From: an uncultured bacterium
Lineage (GTDB): Bacteria > Nitrospirota > Thermodesulfovibrionia > Thermodesulfovibrionales > Dissulfurispiraceae
Length of the DNA stretch: 64,000 nucleotides
Direction: 5' to 3'
Assembly: GCA_937949555.1 (NCBI GenBank)
Contig: CALEDV010000017.1
Location: 23,622-87,621, forward strand
Shown piece after piece: positions 1-7,116 of the stretch. Both the position numbers and the translations under genes were made by a program. The number at the start of each line of letters is the position of its first letter. Position 1 is the first letter of the stretch. The notes beneath the pieces were generated by a model that was given only the letters and a program-made list of their open reading frames with translations, made no database searches and was not told the DNA's origin.

Positions 1-51
1 GAACACTACATCTGCATACATAAATCAGTGATTATTGCCCTGCAATTTTTG

Positions 52-771
52 CTATCCCGTTAACATCTCTATGGAGACCAGTTCCACTGCCTTTAAGGGC
101 TCTGGATGTCTTAGTATTCCCCGCCCCATAACAAGATAATCTGCCCCTTGTCTTATGGCCTCCCTGGGGGTCGCTGTCCTCTGCTGGTCATCAGGCGGTG
201 TCCATGAAGGCCTTATTCCTGGTGTTACAACAATAAAATCAGCGCCACAGGCCTTTTTTATCAGACCTATCTCATGGCATGATGCCACAACCCCATCAAG
301 ACCTGCCCTTTTGGCAAGGCTTGCAAGGGTCTTTACATGGCCCTTTACACCATGGGCTATTGACAGTTCCTCCTTTAAGATCTCACTTGTAAGGCTTGTC
401 AGTACTGTTACTGCAATTATCTTTGGCACAGGTATACCTATTTTCTCAGAGGTGTTTATAGCCGCCTCCCTGCATCTTAACATCATCTCAATGCCGCCAC
501 TGGCATGGAGATTAAACATATAAACCCCAAGTTGAGTTATGAGTGATGCAGCCCTTGAGACTGTATTTGGTATATCATGAAATTTGAGATCCAAAAATAC
601 CCTCTTTCCACGCTTGTGTATCTTCTCAATCACAGAAAAACCAGCTCCAGAGAAGAGTTCAAAACCAACCTTGAAGATATCCACATAGTCAGATAACATA
701 TCAACTATCTCTAAGGCTCTGTCCTCGGAGGACACATCAAGGGCAAGGATTAGTTTTTTTCTGTAGGACAT
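52..771 (-). CDS. pyrF: Orotidine 5'-phosphate decarboxylase
   Basis: The 239-residue product decarboxylates OMP to UMP, the last step of de novo pyrimidine synthesis, in the cytoplasm. The TIM-barrel signature DLKFHDIPNT (residues 61-70) carries the catalytic Lys/Asp charge network. The N-terminal LILALDV strand and the phosphate-binding end (GADYLVMGRGI) are also present. Length is normal for the bacterial family. The ATG start lies one base after the dcd stop, so the two pyrimidine genes are probably co-transcribed. Confidence 0.97.
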   Translation of the reverse strand: MSYRKKLILALDVSSEDRALEIVDMLSDYVDIFKVGFELFSGAGFSVIEKIHKRGKRVFLDLKFHDIPNTVSRAASLITQLGVYMFNLHASGGIEMMLRCREAAINTSEKIGIPVPKIIAVTVLTSLTSEILKEELSIAHGVKGHVKTLASLAKRAGLDGVVASCHEIGLIKKACGADFIVVTPGIRPSWTPPDDQQRTATPREAIRQGADYLVMGRGILRHPEPLKAVELVSIEMLTG

Positions 772-772
772 A

Positions 773-1321
773 CTATAACCTCGGCAGGGTAATGCCCTTT
801 TGTGCTTGGTATTTGCCCGCCCTATCCCTATAGGACACCTCGCACAATTCAGAAGCCTGAAGAAATATCAACTGTGCTATGCCTTCATTGGCGTAGATCT
901 TCGCAGGCAGGGGTGTAGTATTGGATATTTCCATTGTGATATGGCCCTCCCACTCTGGTTCGAGGGGGGTAACATTAACGACCAAACCACATCGGGCATA
1001 GGTTGACTTACCAAGACATATTACAAGCACATCTCTGGGTATCCTGAAGTATTCGAGGGATGAGGCAAGGACAAAGGAATTTGGCGGTATGATACACTCT
1101 AAGCCTTTAAAATCAACAAAGCACTTTTGATCAAAGGCCTTTGGATCGACCAGGGTGCTGTTTATATTCGTGAATATCTTAAACTCCTCCCCTACCCTAA
1201 CATCATATCCATAAGAACTCACCCCATAGGATATGACACCCTCCTTCTTTAAACACTCACTGAAGGGCTCGATCATGCCCTTTCGAGCCATCTCCCTTAT
1301 CCACTTATCGTTTTTTACCAC
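773..1321 (-). CDS. dcd: dCTP deaminase
   Basis: This enzyme converts dCTP to dUTP (some homologues go on to dUMP) to feed thymidylate synthesis. The product contains the trimeric dUTPase-fold signature with the catalytic Glu in [10 protein letters not shown] and the preceding [10 protein letters not shown] segment. The frame stays open to 1351, but a strong AGGAGG precedes the GTG at 1321 by 4 bases, and the family N-terminus ([11 protein letters not shown]) begins there. I therefore prefer a 182-residue protein starting at 1321. The gene is followed at once by pyrF. Confidence 0.93.
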   Translation of the reverse strand: MVKNDKWIREMARKGMIEPFSECLKKEGVISYGVSSYGYDVRVGEEFKIFTNINSTLVDPKAFDQKCFVDFKGLECIIPPNSFVLASSLEYFRIPRDVLVICLGKSTYARCGLVVNVTPLEPEWEGHITMEISNTTPLPAKIYANEGIAQLIFLQASELCEVSYRDRAGKYQAQKGITLPRL

Positions 1322-1470
1322 GATACCTCCTAATGAAGCTAATGAATCCATGAGTTCATTTGATAACGGTAAATTGACAATAGTTTAATATGTTGACGTT
1401 CTTTTCTGCCACTGTCTGAATTTTGTCTGACTTAATTGCTTGATACCAAACTCTCATTATAATACCCCGT

Positions 1471-1869
1471 TTATTTTCTCTCAGTGACAATGCTATAGTT
1501 TTTCACCCCTGCAAGTCTTACCTCGTCTATTACGCTGACAAGCACGCCGACATCAGATTCCTTGTCTGCCTTAATCTTTACAAAATCATGCCCATCGTCT
1601 TTTAAAGCACCCTTAACCAGGGACTGTAAGTCCTTTAGATTAACCTTGACATCCCTAAAGAATACATCGCCCTCTTTTGAGATATAAATGGTCTTAATCT
1701 CCTCTTTTTGGTATTCTGCTGTCTTGGACTCTGGTAGTTTTATCTTTATTGCGGGTTCTTGCATGAGGTGAGATGTGAGCATGAAAAATAGAAGTAGCAG
1801 AAACACTACATCTACAAGGGCTGCAATATTCACGTGAGAGTGATCATGACGCCTTCTTTCAAATTCCAC
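1471..1869 (-). CDS. exbD: ExbD/TolR-type proton-channel subunit
   Basis: This is a 132-residue inner-membrane protein of the TonB energising complex. It has a short cytoplasmic N-terminus, one membrane helix (about residues 14-33) carrying the conserved Asp in NIAALVDVVFLLLLFFML, and a periplasmic domain. It uses a GTG start and overlaps the end of exbB by 11 bases, so the two are probably translationally coupled. Its place beside tonB and a TonB-dependent receptor favours ExbD over TolR. It is the last gene of the uptake locus. Confidence 0.92.
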   Translation of the reverse strand: MEFERRRHDHSHVNIAALVDVVFLLLLFFMLTSHLMQEPAIKIKLPESKTAEYQKEEIKTIYISKEGDVFFRDVKVNLKDLQSLVKGALKDDGHDFVKIKADKESDVGVLVSVIDEVRLAGVKNYSIVTERK

Positions 1870-2401
1870 CTTTACACCTCATGTATAAACTTATTGTTAA
1901 CTCCTTCATCAAAAAGGCAATGTCATCGGCCTGTTTTTCAAGATAGTGATGCCCTACATGAACGGGGATTGCCACCAGAAGCCCTGCCGCAGTTGTAATC
2001 AATGCCTCCCAAATACCCCCTGCAAGCATTGATGGGTTTACACTGGAGCTCTCTGCTATCACCATAAACGCCTTTATCATGCCCGTAACAGTGCCTGTTA
2101 ATCCCAATAGCGGTGTGATTGTTGCGATTAATCCAAGCCAGCTTAGCCCACCTTCAATCTCTCTGACCTGACGAGTGCCGATTACCGAAAGCTCCTTTTC
2201 GTTGCACCCCTCTTTGAGTGCGTTTATTAATTGTATCATTATTGCTGGTTTTTGCTTTAGTATCTCATCAGCAGATACATCTAATGATTTCAGTAACATA
2301 CGATACTGGATAGCCTTGTTAATCAATATCGCAAGCCCTATGAATGAACATAGGGCAATGGGATACATCAAAAAACCGCCTTTAATGAAAAGGTCAATCA
2401 T
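1859..2401 (-). CDS. exbB: ExbB/TolQ-type proton-channel subunit
   Basis: This 180-residue member of the MotA/TolQ/ExbB family forms the pentameric proton channel with ExbD. An N-terminal membrane helix (about residues 8-28) is followed by a cytoplasmic segment. The conserved block GLSWLGLIATITPLLGLTGT and a second block (EALITTAAGLLVAIPV) contain the two channel-lining helices. Length is short but normal for single-domain ExbB. Its neighbours tonB (upstream) and exbD (downstream) indicate service to outer-membrane receptors. Confidence 0.93.
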   Translation of the reverse strand: MIDLFIKGGFLMYPIALCSFIGLAILINKAIQYRMLLKSLDVSADEILKQKPAIMIQLINALKEGCNEKELSVIGTRQVREIEGGLSWLGLIATITPLLGLTGTVTGMIKAFMVIAESSSVNPSMLAGGIWEALITTAAGLLVAIPVHVGHHYLEKQADDIAFLMKELTISLYMRCKGGI

Positions 2402-2496
2402 CTATGCCTCCTGTGTGATATATCCTAATTGATGTTTAATTGTGACCGAAAAAACGGCACTTGCCTTGGTGCTTATAGATGCAATCCAAAATCCCA

Positions 2497-3141
2497 TTAA
2501 TCCCTCCTCAAGTTAAATCTAATTGGCAGTAGTGCCTTTGACATGACTGCTTTACCATCCTGCATGGCTGGTCTAAATGTTGATTTTCTCACTGCCTCTA
2601 CTGCTGAATCAGTAAAACCATAACCAGGGTCTTCAATGACCTCTATATTTAAGAGCTTGCCCTTTTCATCGATTGTAAGTCTTAACAATACCTTCCCCTC
2701 CTTGCCTAACCTCCTTGCAATGAGTGGATACACAGGCATCTCTCTGTGTAAAAATGCTGGGGCATTGGGTGAGCCAAATTCCACATCAAGCATAGGCTTT
2801 GGTGCAGGTGCGGGCGGTGTAACAACCCTTGGTGTTTCAGGGGCTGGTTTGGGTGCAGGCAATGAAACTTGCGCATCCTGCCTTGTAGTGGGGATGGAGG
2901 GCTCAATTATCTGGGGTTCAGGCTCAATAAGAGGTTGAGGTTGAGGTTGAATCGCAAGTGGTTTAGGTGGAGGCGTTGGCTTGGGCTTTTTCTCTTTTAC
3001 TTGAGCTTTTGGTGGTTCATCGATCACAAGGAGCTCAACCTCTTTAAAGTGCCTTGATACAATCATTGAAAAGGGTATCGCAAGGATTAGTATATGCACC
3101 AAAAATGATATTATAAGACCGTAGTTCTTCCTTTTTGTCAT
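2497..3141 (-). CDS. tonB: TonB energy-transducing protein
   Basis: The 214-residue product has one N-terminal membrane anchor (about residues 8-26). A Pro/Lys-rich periplasmic spacer of repeated KPxP units follows, then a C-terminal TonB domain (YPLIARRLGKEGKVLLRL... and ...AVRKSTFRPAM). It couples the ExbB-ExbD proton channel to outer-membrane receptors. The dedicated receptor and binding protein genes lie just upstream on the same strand, so this copy probably serves that locus. Confidence 0.93.
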   Translation of the reverse strand: MTKRKNYGLIISFLVHILILAIPFSMIVSRHFKEVELLVIDEPPKAQVKEKKPKPTPPPKPLAIQPQPQPLIEPEPQIIEPSIPTTRQDAQVSLPAPKPAPETPRVVTPPAPAPKPMLDVEFGSPNAPAFLHREMPVYPLIARRLGKEGKVLLRLTIDEKGKLLNIEVIEDPGYGFTDSAVEAVRKSTFRPAMQDGKAVMSKALLPIRFNLRRD

Positions 3142-3219
3142 ATTATGGAAAGGGCATAAGGGTTTTGAAGGTCTTCACAAGCCCTTAGTTTATCACAATT
3201 TATTGCATACAATTAAATT

Positions 3220-5433
3220 TTAAAACCCCGCTGACAATGTCATCATCACCGTAAAGGGCATACCTTGTAAATAGCTCGTTGCACCCTGACGGGCATCGTC
3301 AGAGGATGTTATCACAGCCACATATTTTTTGTTGAAGAGATTGTTCATATCTAATGAAATCTTCACCTCTTTGGCAATAGACCTTAATGGTTGGGTGTAA
3401 CTTACCCTTAAGTCAGCAAGCCATGCAGGGTCTATCCTTTCAAGGTTTGTGGCATCGCCATACCTTGTGCCGAGATATCTCAAAGAAGGCATTATCTCAA
3501 GCCCTTTATGGTTGTATAAAACACCTGTCTTTACCTGTAGTTTGGGCGTATCAACAACCTGATTGCCCTTTGTGGCAAGTCTATTACCTGCAAATACCAT
3601 ATCCTCATCATATCTCATAAGCACATAAGAGGGATTAATGAAGAATTTAAAGGCACCAGATAGCACTATATTTGAGTCGATCTGAATGCCATAGCTCGTT
3701 GCCTTACCGATATTTTGCTGATAATTGAGGCTTACCCTTGGATCGTATATGGTGGTAAGTAGCTTTCGGTGCTTTGCATAAAATATTGTTGGTGATAGGT
3801 CAAAGTGAGACACCCTGAACCTTACCCCTAAATCAACGCTGTCAGACTCCTCCATGTCGTAGCCTTTGAATAGGTCATTGAGCGTGATGCCCCTTGAGAT
3901 AAAGGTCTGACGATTAGCGTTGTAAAGAGACACTAATGGCAGATATGAATAGGGTCTGATGAAGTTTTTGCCATAACTACTATATATCTGTACGCTTTGG
4001 GTAAAATCATAGGATACCCCAACCGATGGTAGCCAAATCTTGTATGTCTCGCCCTCTCTGTCTAAGTCCGATGCCCTAAGGGGTTTATAATCTGGTGCAG
4101 GACCTGTCACAAAGCCCTCACTTGAAGAGTCCTTAAAGGCAAAATACTTCACCCCTGCCTGCCAGTTAAATTTGCCATGAGTACCTGCAACCTTTATATA
4201 TGGGCTATTTATGTATGTAGAGCCAGTAGTTGCAAATACACCCCTCCCTCTGTATTGAAGCCCTCCTGTAGTAATGGTATAGTTTTCTGTAGATATGTTC
4301 ATATCTGACCGTTCAAACTGATAGCCCAATCCTGCCCTTACTTCCTCACTAAAGGCATAGGTTATATCTGCAATAACACCCAATCGGTCGATATCTCTAA
4401 GTCTTTTTTGCACCTGACCACCACCTACTGTGACGCCCTGAAGTATCTCGGAGTCCTCTTTGCTATAGTAGGGCTTTAGGGTAATCTTCAAATCATAAGA
4501 GGGCTTTGCTGTGAGGATTGCAAAGAGGTCTGTGTTTTTTAAGTCAGACTTGTTGTAGTCATAATAATTGATGTCCTGTGCAGGAGTGCCTGTGAGATTG
4601 TTATTGTAATCAACAGGGTAATTATCTGATAGCCTGACAACCTGAGCATAGCTTAAAGGTCTATACAGGTGCTGCTTTTGATGGTTGTGATTAAACCACA
4701 GCTTTAAATCAATGTCCTTTGTTAAGGCATTGGTCAATGTAAGGTTAAAATTATTTCTTGGTCCTAACTTACCAGGTCCACGCCATTTATCTGCATTTGT
4801 GTAAGAGTATGAGCCTGATAAGGCAGTGCCTATGGGTTTTATCTCACCTGCGTCAATCCTCAAAAGGGTTCTTAAATATTTATCTGATCCAATCGTACCT
4901 GATAGGTTAGCGCCAAAGTCCTTTCTTGCCCAACGGGGCCTTAGCTCAATGGCACCACCTCTTGAACCTACCCCAACACCCAAATCGGCAGAGACCGCCC
5001 CCATATAAACTGCAATGGAGTCAAAGTTTTCCATGTCGTAGAGGTAGTCCCTCGGACCAATAGGATTACCGCCATAATTAGGCACACCTAACACAGTCAG
5101 TCCGCCTAAATAGCCCCTGACACCACGCATCCTGATTGTCCTCTGTTCTGCAGCAAGCCCTCTGCTATCGGCGCTTTCTACACTCACTGAGGGCAGTATC
5201 CTAAGGCTCTCATAGACACTGGTGCTTGTAGATGCCCCCTGTATCTCTATGCCCTTTTTAGTAATCTCTGTCCCAGTATAGACGGTGTCCTCTGTCTCTT
5301 TGGTAGGTGTGGTTATCTTATCAGCAACCACTGATATCTCCTCCATCTTCATAGGGTCCTCTGAAGGTTGCGTATAAGCAACCTGACAAAACAGAATAAC
5401 TAGGATTAAGATGCAAAATCTTACAGTCCACAT
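3220..5433 (-). CDS. TonB-dependent outer-membrane receptor
   Basis: The product is a receptor of about 737 residues with a signal peptide (MWTVRFCILILVILFCQVAYT), an N-terminal plug domain (MRGVRGYLGGLTVLGVP region) and a 22-strand-type barrel ending in an aromatic C-terminal strand (MMTLSAGF). The frame stays open to 5463, but AGGAGG eight bases before the ATG at 5433, with the signal peptide beginning there, fixes the start. The neighbouring binding protein belongs to the iron-complex/cobalamin fold, so the cargo is probably a chelated metal or cofactor. The exact ligand cannot be read from sequence. A hairpin leader lies upstream. Confidence 0.9.
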   Translation of the reverse strand: MWTVRFCILILVILFCQVAYTQPSEDPMKMEEISVVADKITTPTKETEDTVYTGTEITKKGIEIQGASTSTSVYESLRILPSVSVESADSRGLAAEQRTIRMRGVRGYLGGLTVLGVPNYGGNPIGPRDYLYDMENFDSIAVYMGAVSADLGVGVGSRGGAIELRPRWARKDFGANLSGTIGSDKYLRTLLRIDAGEIKPIGTALSGSYSYTNADKWRGPGKLGPRNNFNLTLTNALTKDIDLKLWFNHNHQKQHLYRPLSYAQVVRLSDNYPVDYNNNLTGTPAQDINYYDYNKSDLKNTDLFAILTAKPSYDLKITLKPYYSKEDSEILQGVTVGGGQVQKRLRDIDRLGVIADITYAFSEEVRAGLGYQFERSDMNISTENYTITTGGLQYRGRGVFATTGSTYINSPYIKVAGTHGKFNWQAGVKYFAFKDSSSEGFVTGPAPDYKPLRASDLDREGETYKIWLPSVGVSYDFTQSVQIYSSYGKNFIRPYSYLPLVSLYNANRQTFISRGITLNDLFKGYDMEESDSVDLGVRFRVSHFDLSPTIFYAKHRKLLTTIYDPRVSLNYQQNIGKATSYGIQIDSNIVLSGAFKFFINPSYVLMRYDEDMVFAGNRLATKGNQVVDTPKLQVKTGVLYNHKGLEIMPSLRYLGTRYGDATNLERIDPAWLADLRVSYTQPLRSIAKEVKISLDMNNLFNKKYVAVITSSDDARQGATSYLQGMPFTVMMTLSAGF

Positions 5434-5587
5434 AGATAAATCCTCCTCGCTCTGTTTATTCAATAATCATCTCTTTACCTTTAAATCTCAATTGCCTGAA
5501 ACCCTTAGACTGATTAAGGACATCAAAAAAACATCTCTGCCTACAAAATACTGAACCACCTCCTCTCTTTTATGAGCATTGATCAAC

Positions 5588-5673
5588 AAAAAAAGCCACG
5601 AAATAATCTGCCTTCGTGGCCTTTTTGGTTATTCTTTATAAATCAGTCTAAAAACCCTTCTTGGGTCTAAAGA
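5588..5673 (-). promoter_or_regulatory. Hairpin leader upstream of the TonB receptor
   Basis: Read on the minus strand, this intercistronic element has a small hairpin (ACCC-loop-GGGT, near 5654-5666), a conserved AAAGAATAACCAAAA linker and a long hairpin with arms GCCACGAA (5595-5602) and TTCGTGGC (5613-5620). A run of seven T residues follows, as in an intrinsic terminator. The same order of parts occurs before the binding-protein gene at 6822-6918. A purine-rich AGGAGGTGG follows the long hairpin in both. I infer an attenuator or riboswitch-like element; no known class was recognised. Confidence 0.6.
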
Positions 5674-5706
5674 CACTATCAGTCAAATGAGTCTTAAGAG
5701 AGTTTC

Positions 5707-6792
5707 TTACTCATACCCCTTGAATGCCCTTGTAAGCCCTGCAATGTCTCTAATTACGCCCTTACCTATCATAAACCTTACAATCTCGTCGGTTTTTTTC
5801 ATTATGTCTATATCCTTAAACCTATCAGGATATATGGTCTTACCAATAAAGTAGCCATTACACAGGGCATATTCAATGTTTGTGTAATAACTATTAAAAG
5901 GCAAAGTCACAAATACTTTTTTATCCTGAAATGCCTTGAGAGCTTTAAAAAGGCTCTGCTGTTTTTTTTCATTTTCTATTATGTTAAGCCCGCCACTATC
6001 AAGAAAGATTAAATCTGGATTCCAGCTTATCAGTTGTTCCTTATCTATGAAGTATGCACCCTTTTTATCTACCACCGATGCCACATTAATGGCGTTTACC
6101 CACTCAATGGGTAGATAAAGTCCCTGGGTGCTTTTAATACCCTGTGAGCCTCTAAAGCTAACACCACCAACATAGACCCTCTTTTTGTCCTCTATGTCCA
6201 CTGTCCTTTTTTTGAGGTCAGATAATATTTTGTCAATATATGTTCGGACATCCTCAGCCCTTTTGGGTTTGTCAAGCACCTTGCCCAATAGTCTAATTGA
6301 TTCCTTTATCTTTCCTGCATCAAGAGAACCAATGTCTCCATAGGAAACTAAAAGTACAGGTATGTTTGTCTTTTTTTGAATGATCTCTGCGTTTGCTACA
6401 TTTGGGTCAGCGGTGATGATCAATTGAGGTCTTACCCTTATTAGCGCCTCAAAATCAGGGAGTTTCCCTGGCCCACCTTCACTGATAACAGGCAGATGAT
6501 CTATCCTATCTTTGACAACAAGGCTATAAGGTCTCATAGCTGTATGTTCCATCCTTTTTTCAATCCCTTCAAGCCCCACTACTTTATCAGTAGCATCTAA
6601 ATACACTATCAACCTCAATGCCCCACTGATTGCCACAATGCGGTCAATTTTCTCAGGCACTGTCACCTTTCTGCCTGCCATGTCTGTTACTACAGGGCCA
6701 GCAATAGCAAAACAAGGCATGAGCAATAGGGCAACAAACCACAGAGAAAAAGAGACGATACTGTAGCGCCTTGAAAACTTTAAGTAGTTCAT
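5707..6792 (-). CDS. Periplasmic binding protein, iron-complex/cobalamin fold
   Basis: This 361-residue exported protein has a signal peptide (about residues 1-31, ending FAIAGP). The fold is that of the class III periplasmic binding proteins of siderophore and cobalamin ABC systems: VTDMAGRKVTVPEKIDRIVAI at the N-terminus, then LPDFEALIRVRPQLIITAD. No Cys lipobox is seen. It heads a locus with a TonB-dependent receptor, tonB, exbB and exbD, so it should bind the imported ligand in the periplasm. The permease and ATPase genes are not in the window. Its leader carries a promoter and two hairpins. Confidence 0.85.
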   Translation of the reverse strand: MNYLKFSRRYSIVSFSLWFVALLLMPCFAIAGPVVTDMAGRKVTVPEKIDRIVAISGALRLIVYLDATDKVVGLEGIEKRMEHTAMRPYSLVVKDRIDHLPVISEGGPGKLPDFEALIRVRPQLIITADPNVANAEIIQKKTNIPVLLVSYGDIGSLDAGKIKESIRLLGKVLDKPKRAEDVRTYIDKILSDLKKRTVDIEDKKRVYVGGVSFRGSQGIKSTQGLYLPIEWVNAINVASVVDKKGAYFIDKEQLISWNPDLIFLDSGGLNIIENEKKQQSLFKALKAFQDKKVFVTLPFNSYYTNIEYALCNGYFIGKTIYPDRFKDIDIMKKTDEIVRFMIGKGVIRDIAGLTRAFKGYE

Positions 6793-6821
6793 CTTATCAC
6801 CACCACCTCCTTTTTATAAAC

Positions 6822-6918
6822 AAAAAGCCACGAAAGAACCTGTCTTCATGACCGTTGCCTTCGTGGCTTTTGGTTATTCTTTAAATAAAAATGAATCTAA
6901 GACCCTTCGTGGGCTTTA
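6822..6918 (-). promoter_or_regulatory. Hairpin leader upstream of the binding protein
   Basis: This is the first copy of the paired leader. On the minus strand a short hairpin (GCCC-loop-GGGT type, near 6898-6914) is followed by the AAAGAATAACCAAAA linker. Next comes a perfect 12-bp inverted repeat (arms 6823-6834 and 6860-6871, sequence AAAAGCCACGAA) ending in T5. AGGAGGTGG then precedes the start codon. A promoter at 6938-6966 would start transcription just before it, giving a 5' leader of about 140 bases. Termination at the long hairpin would switch the gene off. Confidence 0.62.
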
Positions 6919-6937
6919 GTGTAAATAACGGCTATGG

Positions 6938-6966
6938 ATATAACATTTAATGCCTGATACTGTCAA
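6938..6966 (-). promoter_or_regulatory. Promoter of the TonB uptake locus
   Basis: On the minus strand a perfect -35 TTGACA (6961-6966) is separated by 17 bases from a -10 TTATAT (6938-6943). The predicted transcription start near 6931 lies directly before the first hairpin of the leader. It is one of the best sigma-70-type matches I found in the window. Confidence 0.7.
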
Positions 6967-7116
6967 GCCCCTCTAAACCCCAATAGCCCTTAGGTATTTG
7001 TAACGAGCAAGAGGTATGCGACAAAAAGACTGCTTGAAGGATTTAACCTATTTCCACTGGCATGAAAATAAGGACCCTTCGGCATACCCCCTTACTTATG
7101 GCAATTTTATATGATA
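6967..7116. other. Intergenic stretch, no gene seen
   Basis: This is the remainder of the 324-base gap between the formate-dehydrogenase-like gene and the binding-protein gene. Apart from the promoter and leader listed separately, I see no plausible coding frame, RNA gene or clear terminator here. Confidence 0.5.

Noticed and set aside
1..21. Possible first seven codons of another gene (MYADVVF) on the minus strand, reminiscent of priA
   Set aside because: Seven codons and no clear ribosome-binding site are too little to support a gene.
1471..2401. TolQ/TolR instead of ExbB/ExbD
   Set aside because: The pair sits beside tonB and a TonB receptor, while pal and cpoB are 20 kb away; the sequence alone cannot fully exclude TolQR.
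6822..6918. Cobalamin, c-di-GMP or molybdenum-cofactor riboswitch
   Set aside because: I could not match the conserved boxes of these classes, so the leader is listed as unclassified.
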